Source: Mauremys mutica
Lineage: Eukaryota; Chordata; Testudines; Geoemydidae
Assembly: GCF_020497125.1 (NCBI RefSeq)
Contig: NC_059080.1
Coordinates: 67,302,573-67,366,572, forward strand
Reading direction: 5' to 3'
DNA: 64,000 bases
The notes under the pieces are model-generated. The model saw nothing but the letters and a program-made list of their open reading frames with translations, was not told the origin of the DNA and did no database searches. The first letter of the stretch is position 1. The number at the start of each line of letters is the position of its first letter. A program made the position numbers and the translations under genes. Positions 49,966 through 60,437 of the stretch are shown here, piece after piece.

Positions 49966-50653
49966 CAGTGGCTCTCAACTGGGGTCCATAGAAGCCAGAA
50001 GGGGTGCAGGGCTGAAGCCCTGAGCCCCAGCACCCTGCCTGCGAGGCTGAAGCAGGGAGCAGCATGAGGCTGAAACCCTGAGCCCTGGCACCCCCTCCTG
50101 CCATGGGGCTGAAGCCGGGAGCGGCGTGGGACTGAAGCCTTGAGCCCTGCCCCACAGCCAGGAGCGGTGAGAGGCCGAAACCCCGAGCTCTGCCCTGTCC
50201 CCCTGAAGCCAGGAGTGGCAGAGCTTGAGCCCATGGGCAGAGTTGAGGGGGCACAAGGGTGTTGCTCCACAAAACTGCAGTACCTTACCCAGAGTGGGGT
50301 AATGCTGGGGGCAACTCCACCCCCCCCCATCTCTTCCTCTCCCTCAGCCGGCTCACACAGCCAAAGGCACCTCGGGGCCCAGCAGAGCCCTCGGGGAGTA
50401 GCCACCAGCACACAGACCCAGAGAGGAGGGTGGCCTGCTGAGGTGAGTCGGGGGGGGGAGATGGCACTCCCTCTTTGGACCGCGCTGTGCAGAGCTGGCC
50501 CAAGCCCTACCAGCCCTTGCACCCCACCTCCCTGAAACAGAAGTCCCATCCTTGGCCTGGGGCCACTCTCCCACTCACCCACCCCCGCTGGGCCCCGGAG
50601 TTTTTCTAGCATGTTGACGGGGGCCTCAGAAAGAAAAAGGTTGAGAACCGCTG
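49966..50653. mobile_element. hAT-type element, 688 bp, with internal minisatellite, inserted in a SINE
   Basis: Ends CAGTGGCTCTCAAC and GTTGAGAACCGCTG are inverted. The flanks CTATAGCT (49958-49965) and CTATAGTC (50654-50661) are an 8-bp duplication with two changes. The left half contains about four ~60-bp units built from GGGCTGAAGCC and CCTGAGCCC words. A 215-codon minus-strand open frame and several others are products of this GC-rich DNA. No transposase motif is seen. Confidence 0.82.
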
Positions 50654-50763
50654 CTATAGTCTGTGCCTGGCTTTGTCACCCATCTGTTATGACACCTTGG
50701 TCAAGTCACTTCTCCTACATGTTCCCATTTCCTCTCTCAACCTTTGTCTGTCTTGTCTATTTA

Positions 50764-50881
50764 GGCACCGATCCTGCAAAAATGTATGCACGTACTTAAT
50801 TTTACACGCTGCTAACAGTGATGAGACTACAAACAGTGCATAAAGCAAAGCACATGCGTAAGTGTTTTCAGGACAAGGGCC
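50764..50881. mobile_element. Palindromic MITE nested in the SINE
   Basis: Left GGCACCGATCCTGCAAAAA faces right TTTTCAGGACAAGGGCC in inverse. Inner GCACGTACTTAATTTTACAC is a decayed palindrome arm. It is flanked by TTA and TCA, fitting a TNA 3-bp target duplication. Confidence 0.65.
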
Positions 50882-51034
50882 TCAGAATGTAAGCTCTCTG
50901 TGGCAGGGACTGTCCCTTACGACGTGTGCACAGTGCTCAGCACAATGGGGTCACGATTTCAAATGGGAACCTCTAGCTGCTACTGTCATGTTCATTTGTT
51001 TATTCTTTTTTTTTAACCTTTGGCATTAATATAT

Positions 51035-51110
51035 ATTAACGCTGTCGATTAATCGCAGTTAACTCACGCAATTAATTTTAAAAAATTAATCGTGATTAAT
51101 CGAATGTTAA
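51035..51110. repeat. ATTAATCG-rich hairpin repeat
   Basis: CGATTAATCGC near 51046 and AAAATTAATCGTGATTAATC near 51082 are inverted partners. The motif is shared with a widespread turtle repeat as I remember it. Sequence after 51110 may be its interior but I cannot mark the end. Confidence 0.5.
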
Positions 51111-51797
51111 ACTATAGAACTCGTGAACATTAGAGCAAATAGATGGACATACTTCTGAAAGATACACATAAGCATCCCCGTAAACACTATCAGTCCTTAT
51201 CTAATGTACCATCAGTAAAAATGGTGGCATGGAAATCACAATCCATTAACTATCCACACTTGATTACCCATGACATTTCAGAGAGGATCATACATTTGAT
51301 GAGGTGCTTCTGTTTTCCTCACCTTTTGATATTTGGGGTGCATGATCAGTACTAGATCATTACAGATGCAAAGATTAACAAACATCACATGGTTTAATCT
51401 AAATGAGTAAGGAAACAGCTGCTTTGTGTTTCACTCCCTTTTTCCTAAGATTCATGCAGACACATTATTTTTCTACATTTCTGTGCAATTTTCATCTGTA
51501 GCAACAAACTTCTCATTCTCAGCCTGCTGGCTTAGATCAAGTTCACTATCAGTTTAATACCCAGTATGTTCTTTACCAAAGGACTACATGCTGCAGTTGC
51601 AAGGGATGGACTCAAACAGTTGAATAGGCTTGCTCCACATGTGACTTCTCCCATTCTGTCCTATACATGTCAGATCAGTGAAAGGAGACTGAAAACCTGC
51701 TCCACAATTTGTCCATCTTGCAAATATTGCAATTGCACCATGTGAGCTTTTCAGCTTTGACACTCTCCCTCAGCCAGGTTTTCCTGAAATGGGGTAT

Positions 51798-51880
51798 GAT
51801 CGGATGGTTAGAGCAGGAAACTAGGAGTCAGGACTCCTGGGTTCTATTTTTGGCTTTGTCATTACGGATTAGATTATACC
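51798..51880 (+). mobile_element. MIR-like SINE head fragment
   Basis: The string GGATGGTTAGAGCAGGAAAC followed by GGAGTCAGGACTCCTGGGTT and TTGGCTTTGTCA is the tRNA-like head of a CORE-SINE. It is not a tRNA gene. Confidence 0.6.
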
Positions 51881-53941
51881 TAATCTATGCACAGCCCTGC
51901 ATAATCCTTTCCTGATGTGGATGGAGGGTGAGCAAACTGTTCCATCCTGAAAGGACAGTACAGCCTTCACCACACAGTCTGCCCAGTCTAACTGGTGTAT
52001 GATAGAAGCATGGCCCAGCCTTCTCCTTGACCAGTTTCAGGTCACTTCCTGAGCACAGGAGCTATAGTTGTGGCTCCCTTTCCTAATGCAGGCTGATCAC
52101 AGTGGAGGGGGAGGTGGGTTAACTGAACCCTCTCTCCCCAGTGCACCCACATAATGGCAAGCCACATTCTGGCTCATAATCTCTACCTCAGTTTATGTAT
52201 GTGAAAATTGGCCATACTGTGCATAATAACTACGTCATACGGGTGCTGGGAGGCTTAGTTAACTAATTAATGTTTGTAAGGCACGTGGAGATCCTCAGAT
52301 AAAAAGTGGCATATAAGGGAAGTGATACACATATCTGTGTCTTCTCTTATGACTATGATGGTGAAGCTTGTAGGGTCTCAGTTCACCAGCTTTTTATATC
52401 ACAGAGCTTCAGCAGAATGCTCGGTGGGGGAGGGCAGAGAGGGGAAATCCTGTCAGTGCTTCACATTCCCATCTCTGAAATTCACTCCCACTAGAATCAA
52501 AAGGAACAGGAATCAGATCCCGTTGAAGATTATTTCAGCCAGGAAGAGCAATATAGCAAGGACAGATGAAACCTCCCACCTCTGAGTAGCTATAAGGTGG
52601 AATGCATTCTGGCAGCTTTTGCATTCTTTTGTCATACTTTGGTTGTCTGGGAAAGCACAGGCTGCCAAAAGCCCTTGCAGGTGAATTCCTTGGCCCTTTC
52701 AAGTACATCTGATTTAGAACGATGAGTTGAAAGTGTGTTTATCTAGCTGTTTGGCTGATAATTAATGAGATCGGCGAATCCCTTCCATGTATAAATTATA
52801 AATCACCTTCAGCGATGCCTGGCAAATTATCAAGTAATGTGAGAATATGCTCATTTGCCTGCGACAGTCCTTTGCCACAAATAAGCAAAATGCGAGGCAG
52901 GAAGTTATCTGGGGAGAAATATATCACTTGTAACTCTGAGACAATCTGTTATGTCATGAATGGAAACTCTGGTACTATTAACCCCTTTTAAACTGGGCAC
53001 TGTGATATATGGAAGGAGACACCAAAGTTGGCACACTCAGAATACTGGAAAAAGCAGGAAAGTAACAAAGTATTGTAACCAGCATAATATAAAACATTAG
53101 TACTGTCTCTGTTCATGTTTTATGCACATTCAAAATGATTTTCTTAATTGTTGTTCTGTCTTCTAGCATTCTCTGTGTAAGGACTGCACCTCTCCCTGTC
53201 AGAGTGAAAATGCTCTCCCCTCCCACACATGCCTCCTGCAGAGGATAAGGAAGGGAAATAAAGGTGTTGGAATTGGATTTGTGGAGCTCTTCCCTCAGCG
53301 CCACCTGCCCAGGCAACAAGAGCTAGGAAAAAAGAACAAGTTCTCCAGCTAGACTCTGACCACATCAGTCTTTACTGTAGGAAATTCATGAGACATGGCG
53401 TTAGAATATGGGCCTGATTTAATCTCTGAATAGTCTATGACCCTGAATTTCACACTGAGACCCTTTTTTGCCTCAGCAAAGAATGCCATGTTTTTGACAG
53501 TTAGTTTTAAGTGTCCAGATTAAGTACTGATTTACAAGCCAGCTGACAATACAATTCTGGCAATTCAAACCCTGCAGAATTGTGCCCAGTGCACCCTAGG
53601 CCATTTCTTTGGTAAGATTCAAAAATGGTTGAATTGAGCTTCCCCCCGGCGCACTGGATGGGCGCTTTCATAACAACAAATGTGAATATATAGGATTAAG
53701 TGCGACCCTTCAGAAAAACAGCTGCTAATGTACATGAGGCCCGAATCGCACAAGATGAGGCACCATTCTCTTCCTCACTGGCTTGGTCTTCAACAAGCCA
53801 TTCTAAGATTCCTAATGCAAACAGAACAATCACTTAATGGAAATGTGAAGTGTGAATGGAGGGTTGTATGGAGACATCCAAGATACCAGCTTGTGTGCCT
53901 GTTCCCTGACCAAAGTCAATATTTAACATTTACACTGCAGT

Positions 53942-54030
53942 AGCACCTAGGCTCCAGTCAGGGATGGAGGCCCCATTGTGCTGGGTGCTACACACACAAA
54001 GAATGACCTTACAATTTAAGTACTTAAAAT
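53942..54030 (-). mobile_element. MIR-like SINE tail fragment
   Basis: GTAGCACCTAGGCTCCAGTC and GGCCCCATTGTGCTGGGTGC are the reverse complement of the tail of the SINE that ends near 50990, and match the tail at 24352. Confidence 0.55.
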
Positions 54031-54275
54031 GCAATTTCAGAGTTCTCAAGGTGCTGGTTAATGTTAGCAGGTTGCTGGCATGAGCAAGTGAAAAAGGTGC
54101 TCTCCCTTCTTGTGCATCAAATATAATTGTTTACCGCACTCAAGTCAGTGACACCTGTGCAAACCCAAAGATGGCACACTGGGACTGCACAGGTGTCACT
54201 GATGGCATAGTTCGAAGACAATGAGGCTGCACAGGTGTAAGTCAGGATGTAGTTTGATCTACAGAGTCTTTATTA

Positions 54276-54306
54276 CTGATGATGGTGATGATGATTGATG
54301 ATGCAT
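54276..54306. repeat. (GAT)n-like simple repeat
   Basis: Irregular GATGAT and GGTGAT units; a short imperfect trinucleotide tract. Confidence 0.8.
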
Positions 54307-54593
54307 GAGAAGGAAAGAATCCAGGTGGACTTTCACACCCATGGTTGATGTTGCTGGGCTGATAGTTAGAAAAAAAACATGATTTTACTTGTAAGCCAAG
54401 GAATGCACTCAGCTACTGAAAACAGTAAAAAAGAATGAGCACAGTAATGACTTTAGGTTCTTGGGGGCTTCATCACTGATGTGTTAGCAACTTGTTCAGA
54501 CATACACTGATATGGAAATTAGTAAAAGATAATAAACATGGAAGCCCAGAATACCATTTGTACAGAGTCATTTCCAGAGCAGAACTGCATTAA

Positions 54594-54672
54594 GGGCCAG
54601 ATTCTCAGTTGGTCCAAGCTCCATTGACTTCAATGAAGCCATGACAATTTACACTAGCTGAGAATCTGGCCC
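54594..54672. mobile_element. Well-preserved 79-bp palindromic MITE
   Basis: GGGCCAGATTCTCAG at the left pairs with CTGAGAATCTGGCCC at the right, around CTCCATTGACTTCAATG. Flanks TAA and TAT suggest a degenerate 3-bp duplication. It is among the shortest complete-looking members in the window. Confidence 0.75.
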
Positions 54673-55289
54673 TATGACACTCTCAGACTCCCTATATACC
54701 CACTTACTGACACGTAACTCACATCACCTATGAATTTGGCCTGGTGTCTTTTTGAGGTGATTAAAGCTATCAGTTTACAGTTCTTATGACATTACTTTTA
54801 TCTAGTTTCAATAACCCATATTAAGACTTAATTTTGCTGCAATGATTAACAGAATGCTATCAGTAACATCCCAACTGTGCATGAGACCGCTTTACACAAT
54901 GAGGCTTTAGTGTATCACTAACAGGGTAACCTTACACCCAACAAAACAAATAAATTAGCTTTTGTGTGCACAGGAGTGTCACTTGCGAAACACATATTTC
55001 AATTTCTTATTGCTGCCAAATTCACATGGAAAAATATCTGCTACCAGATTTCTGCCAAGAGACCGCAGATGTTTTTCAAGATGTCTCACTTTATATATCT
55101 ACCTGCTGAAGGATTGTTATCAAATCCATGTGAAATTTTATACAAAATATTTCTCCATTCTATGTAATTTTGTGACCAAACTCAAATGAGCCCAACTTCA
55201 AATACAGTACCACTACTGCAATGAGATGTGTGCACAGACATCCAGACAGTGTAAAAGACTACTGTACGCAACCTCAGATGTGTTGTTCT

Positions 55290-56895
55290 CAGACATGATT
55301 ACTCTCTATAAATACTTAAGAAGGGTAAATAACAGGGAGGGTGAAGAGCTATTTAAGCTAAAGGATAATGTTGTCCCAAGAATAAAAGCTAGCCATGAAC
55401 AAATTCAGGCTGAAAATTAAAAGAAGGTTTCTAACCATCAGAAGGGTGAGGGTCTGGAACAGACTCCCAATAGGAGTTGTGGGGCCAAACAACCTAATTG
55501 GCTTTGAAAGAGAGCTGGACAAATCTGTAAGTATGATTGTATGGAAGGGTTGTTTGTGAGAGCAGCGGGCAGGTCTCAGCAGTCCTGGGGCTCACGTTTG
55601 GTTTATGTCTTATGTTCTTCAGGGTTCCAGTTGAGCCACCTGCAAGGGTCAGGAGGAGATTTCCCTCCACTTAATGTATTCCAGTTTTCTTTCTTTAAGA
55701 TAATCTCTTTCCTCTGAAGCACTTAGGATGGCTGGAGATGAAGACACTGGTTGGGAGAGCCAGGGCTCTGAATGGCACTGAGCTTGCTTTCTCTCAAGTG
55801 CTTGCCTGGCTGGTTCTTGCTCACATGCTCAAGGTCTAACCGATCACCAGATGTGGAGTCGGGATGGAATTTTCCCCCGGGGCAGATTGGCAGTGACCTT
55901 GGGGTTTTTTCACCTTCCTTTGCAGCATGGAGTGCAGGTCACTTGCCAGGATTATCTGGGTATATCACAGTTAACTACTTCCCTGTCATTGCAGAGGCCT
56001 TAGACATTGGTGCACTTCAGTCCCTCCTATTCTCTGCCTGTGGTACATATCTAGTCTCCTGAGAGTTGTAATACTTTGGGCATGGCTACACTTGCAGATG
56101 TAGAGCGCTGTGAGTTAAACCCGCCTTTGTAGAGCGCAGTAGGTAAAGCGCTGCAGTCTGTCCACACTGACAGCTTCAAGCACACTGGCATGGCCACATT
56201 TGCGGCACTTGCAGGGGCATTGGGAGAGGTGCATTATGGGCAGTTATCTCAGCATGCAAGTGACTGCAAGGTGCTTTTCAAATGGGGGGGGTTGGAGTGT
56301 GACGGAGTATGTTGTGTGTATGTTTTGGGGTGCTGAGTGTGTCTCAGCAGGCTGTCTTGTAAGTTCAGACCCCCCTTCTCCCCTCCCCCGCCTCTCTCTC
56401 ACTCACTCAAAGCAAACAGTAAATGCTTGCTTTTGTTGGAGCTGATAAGCAGACGTATGGAGCTTTGAAAGGGCATTTCCACATTCCTGAAGCCGATTTC
56501 ACAACAATGACAAGAGTGGACACTTGACTTAAGGGGATTATGGGACATTTCCAGAGGCTGATCACAGCGCATTAACGCAACACCTCATTCACACTTGCGC
56601 CGCAGCGCTCCAGCGGGGGCGCAACAAACGTTATTCCACTCGCTGAGGTGGAGTACCAGCAGCGCGGTAGCTGCGGAGTCAGAGCGCTCTACGTGCCTTG
56701 CCAGTGTGGAGAGGGAGTGAGGGCGCCCAGGGCTGCTTTATTGAGCTGTAACTCGCAAGTGTAGCCAAGGCCTTTGGTCTGATTTCCATTGTTGGGTGTA
56801 GTGTGTGAGTGTTGGGTAGTGTTGGTGGCCTGTGATATACAAGAGTTCAGATGATCTGGTGGTCCCTTCTGGTCTTAAACTCTAGGACTCAGTGA
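55290..56895 (+). mobile_element. CR1-family LINE 3' fragment, split by a DNA transposon
   Basis: The reading LYKYLRRVNNREGEELFKLK (frame broken by stops) matches the C-terminal tail of CR1 ORF2. It is followed by a long 3' untranslated part. The distinctive CR1 end appears as GATGATCTGGTGGTCCCTTC and TCTTAAACTCTAGGACTC at about 56848-56895. Bases 56078-56772 are a later insertion. Removing it leaves CR1 text that continues ATACTTTGGTCTGATTTCC. 5'-truncated and inactive. Confidence 0.75.
56078..56772. mobile_element. 695-bp MITE-type DNA transposon with TTT target duplication
   Basis: The ends GGGCATGGCTACACTTGC and GCAAGTGTAGCCAAGGCC are inverted with two differences. TTT occurs at 56075-56077 and 56773-56775. 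The subterminal parts hold GTAGAGCGCTGTGAGTTAAA at the left and TAGAGCGC-like words at the right. It carries two short frames but no transposase. Confidence 0.8.
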
Positions 56896-57349
56896 AGTTT
56901 GTGAAGATGCAAAGTAACATTGCACAAAACACTGTTTTCACAGAAGCACAGTGAGCTTAGAAAGGGCAAATGCTTCATGTTATCAGTCCCACTGTAAGCA
57001 GAGATTTTGATATTTAGTTTTTTAGATCAGTAGCTGGAAATTTTCTTGTTCTGTGAAAAAGAAAATGATTACCAAAAAAACAGCTTGCTTCCCATTTCAT
57101 TAACTGGGACCTGATGCTGCTGCTCTTTTCAGGTGAAAAGTCCCATTGGCATCAATGGCAGGTTTGCATCAGTACAGAGCATTGCATTGTCCTGAGTACC
57201 CCAAACATGTACTACCAGCTGTAGTGCTTACTACAGGGCGGACTGCCACTGATTTTCTTTAGCATTCTTTCTCTCTGATCCACATCAAAGTGAGATCTGA
57301 CCCCAGTTATCCCAGAGATAACAACACCATAGTTCCCATATGAGCACAG

Positions 57350-57760
57350 GAAACGTGTCTACACACACAAAAAAAATAGCTGTAGACGCCGGTGTTCTCT
57401 GTCCCCGGCAGGTGTGGGGCCCGCCTAATGCCCAGCAGGAGAGAGAAGCCGGGGCCCTGCGCCTGCTGGGGATAGAGTACTCTGGGGCTGCAGGCTGCGG
57501 GCACCGGTATTCTCTGTCCTCGCGGCTTCTCTCTGCACTGCCAGAACTGCCGGCAAAAAAAACCCAAACAAACCAAAAAAAACCGCTCCGACTCTGCAGA
57601 ATGGACGGAATGCCGCCCCGTAGCACGTGCTGCCCCAGGCATGTGCTTGCTCCACTGGTGCCTGGAGCCAGCCCTGTATGTGAGTATTCTTCCTGCGCTG
57701 ATACTGCTGTTTTCTTGTGCTTTGCAATTTATTTATTTTTTTTAACATTTTGCCCAAAAT
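57350..57760. other. GC-rich segment upstream of the hAT transposase remnant
   Basis: The words CGGTGTTCTCTGTCC and CGGTATTCTCTGTCC recur about 120 bp apart, suggesting a one-and-a-half-unit minisatellite. Four overlapping open frames of 110-140 codons, on both strands, follow from GC richness. It may be the 5' non-coding end of the hAT element, but no CAGTGGTCC-type left terminus is visible. Confidence 0.4.
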
Positions 57761-59690
57761 GAGTGGTTCAAATAAAAGACAACTTATGTATTATTTCAAC
57801 GCAGAGAGTGGGAAGAATCCTATTGTTTTATTGAAAATAAAGGGAAATGTGTTTGCTTATTGTGCGGGGGTGATGTTGCAATGCTGAAAAAATATAATGT
57901 CGAACGCCATTTCCAAACTAATCATGGCTCTTTTGACATTAGCCATCCACTTAAATCTGAGTTGAGAAAGAAGTAAATTAATCAACTCAAATCAAACCTA
58001 TCTGCCCAGCAATCTGTTTTCAGTAGACAAGTGGTAAAGTCTAAAAGTGCTACTATTGCTTCCTTTAAAATTGCTCATCTGCTCGCAAAGAAGAAAAAAC
58101 CCTTTCAGGATGGTGAATTGTTGAAGGAAGCATTTTTGACTGGTGCTGACTGCCTGTTTCAAGGATTTCCTAACAAGGGTAAGATTTTTGTCGGCAATAC
58201 AAGACTTGCAGTTATCAGACAACACAATTATGAGGTGGATACATGCAATTTCAAGCGACATGCAAACTCAGCTAAAGGATGACTTGGAAATATGTGACTG
58301 GTTTTCACTGCAGTTCGATGAGTCGACAGATATATCAGATACAGCGCAGTTGGCAGTTATGGTGAGGATGGTATTTAGTGACTTCACCGTAAAAGAAGAA
58401 TTACTAAAAGTATTGCCTATGAAAGGGCGAACAAAGGGGAAGGACATCTATAATTTATTCAAATCATACACAACTTCAATTAGTATGCCGCTAGCTGGCT
58501 GCGATCACCACTGATGGGGCACCAGCAATGATGGGCAGCGCCAATGGATTCATTGCACTCCGCAAGAAGAATGAATCCTTTCTGAACTTTATCTCTTATC
58601 ATTGCAAGAAGCTTTATGTCTTATCCACCAAGAAGCTTTGTGCGTCAAAGTTCTTTCTTTTCAACACGTCATGAATGTCGTTATTAAAATAATTAATTCT
58701 ATTCGAGTGAAACCTTTGCAACACCAACTTTTTAAGGCCCTGTTGGAAGATGTTGATGATAAAACAATCTGATCTTATCTTACACACAGAAGTACAATGG
58801 CTGAGCAAAGGTAAAGCTCTTGCACGTTTTTTAAGCCTAATTGAAGAGATCAAAGAATTTCTGTAGTCCACAAATCAGAACTTCGAGCAACTAGAAGACT
58901 CCAGCTGGTTAATGGACTTGGCTTTTCTTGCTGACATCACTGACAAATTGAACATTTTAAATCTTGAGCTCCAGGGAAAAGACAAACATATGGCTCAAAT
59001 GATAAGATTCCCCGTAAAATCATTCAAAGCAAAACTGATCTTGTGGATGTCACATATGAAGACGAAGTCTCTCGTACATTTCCCAAGTATGAAGAAAATG
59101 GTATGTGACAGTGATTTTAACCCATCACTATTTGTTATCCACATTCAAACACTTCTGGAACAATTTGAAAAGAGATTTCAACAGTTCACCATCATTGAGC
59201 CTGTAGTTGTCTTTCTTGTGAATCCTTTCACTTGCCAAACAGAGGTAACAGAAATGGCTACATCAATTGCAAGTCTCATTCAGGTAAGAACAGAAGACTT
59301 GGAACTGGAGAGTTTGGACCTTCAAAATGATATTGTTCTAAAATCCTGCGCAACAGATGAAAACTTTTGGAATCTTGCTGACCGAAAAAAGTTTCCTACC
59401 TTAAAAAATGTAGCATACAAAATAAAACTTATTTCGGTTCCACTTATCTATGCTAAGTTCTGTTTTCTACAATGAACATCATAAAATCAAAATACAGATC
59501 TCGACTTACAGATGCCCATCTTGACAATTGCTTATGAACGGGAATATCATCCTACTCTCCCAACTACGAAAAACTGGCTGAAGAAATGCAGTGCCAAAAG
59601 TCACACTGACTTTATTAGAAAAATCACCTGAATTAATGATCCCTATTTTCCATTAAGTGCTGATGAGGCGTATGATTAACTTGTGTTTAA
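57760..59690 (+). pseudogene. Decayed hAT transposase (GTF2IRD2/ZBED-related)
   Basis: hAT transposases cut and paste DNA with an RNase-H-like fold. The reading starts MSGSNKRQLMYYFN at 57760. A zinc-finger-like part follows after a frameshift (ERHFQTNHGSFDISHPLK). Further pieces in changing frames are FKIAHLLAKKKKPFQDGELL, then FSLQFDESTDISDTAQLAV (carrying the DEST acidic motif), VRMVFSDFTVKEELL, a middle broken near 58500-58900, MDLAFLADITDKLNILNLEL (58912 on), and a C-terminal dimerisation-type tail to about 59690. At least four frame changes and several stops show it is dead. Order and wording match transposase-derived proteins of the GTF2IRD2 and ZBED groups. Confidence 0.8.
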
Positions 59691-60093
59691 CTTTTTTTCA
59701 TATTTGTTTGTTTGTTTATTGAAATCCAGATACAAGTAACAATACAAAGAATATTTTTCATTAACCATAACTGGCTATCTATGTTAAAATAAGAATAATA
59801 AATATATTTGGACCAGCAGTTCAACAATGTTTTACTTTTTTAAAATAAATAAGATGAAAACTGTTTATGATATTTATTTTGTAAAAACTCCTTAATTTTT
59901 CTTACAGGTAGATAAAAAAGTGCAAAATCACGTGGTAAGGTGAAAGAGTAATTGCCGAATAATTTAATTAATACCTTTTACATTTAAAATTACCTTTTTA
60001 TCTTATGGCTCATATATTATGTAATATTAAATATGATTTTTTTGTATTATTTAATGTACAAATACAAAATAAGCCTTTAAAAATTGTTGGCAC

Positions 60094-60155
60094 CCGCCAC
60101 GCTCTTCTGAAAACATGAATGTGCTACTGGCCACAAAAATGTTGAGGACCACTGC
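60094..60155 (+). mobile_element. Right terminus of the hAT element
   Basis: The stretch GCTACTGGCCACAAAAATG followed by TTGAGGACCACTG has the form of a hAT right inverted repeat. It lies about 400 bp after the transposase remnant, with AT-rich untranslated sequence between. The left partner was not found. Confidence 0.55.
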
Positions 60156-60437
60156 TGTAGAGGAAGGAGAATGAGGGACCACTCACTGTAGTACTTACTG
60201 TGACCAGCAGGAAGTGTTTGCAAGATCATGCCCACAGTAATTTCCTTTACTGGTAGCATTTTCCCTTAATGGGTAATCAACATCTTTAAGTTTGCATATC
60301 TGAAATATATCCCTACATATGCTGTCCACAAACCCCTAAAATAATTTTTCATATGACGTATTTACCAAAATGTTATTTCCACCACTTTCCCTCTGGATAC
60401 TGCAAAGAGAGCACTGGCTTTCTGTTTAATTATAAAC

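Larger units (their letters stand above)
49895..50990 (+). mobile_element. MIR-like CORE-SINE interrupted by two later insertions
   Basis: The head (GATCGAGCACTGGACTGGAA, then CAGGAATCCTATAG) runs to 49965. It resumes at 50654 with GTGCCTGGCTTTGTCACCC and CCTTGGTCAAGTCACTTCTC, and again after 50881 with GAATGTAAGCTCTCTGTGGC and CAGTGCTCAGCACAATGGGG. The gaps are filled by a hAT element and a palindromic MITE, listed next. Joining the three pieces gives a continuous SINE order. Confidence 0.7.

Noticed and set aside
49965..50612. 215-codon minus-strand open frame, the longest in the window
   Set aside because: It lies entirely inside a hAT element with a minisatellite. The Ala/Pro/Gly/Ser-rich text has no domain, and several other frames are equally open.
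57285..57762. Four overlapping 110-140-codon frames on both strands
   Set aside because: GC-rich, repeat-like DNA beside the hAT relic. No frame shows recognisable protein features.
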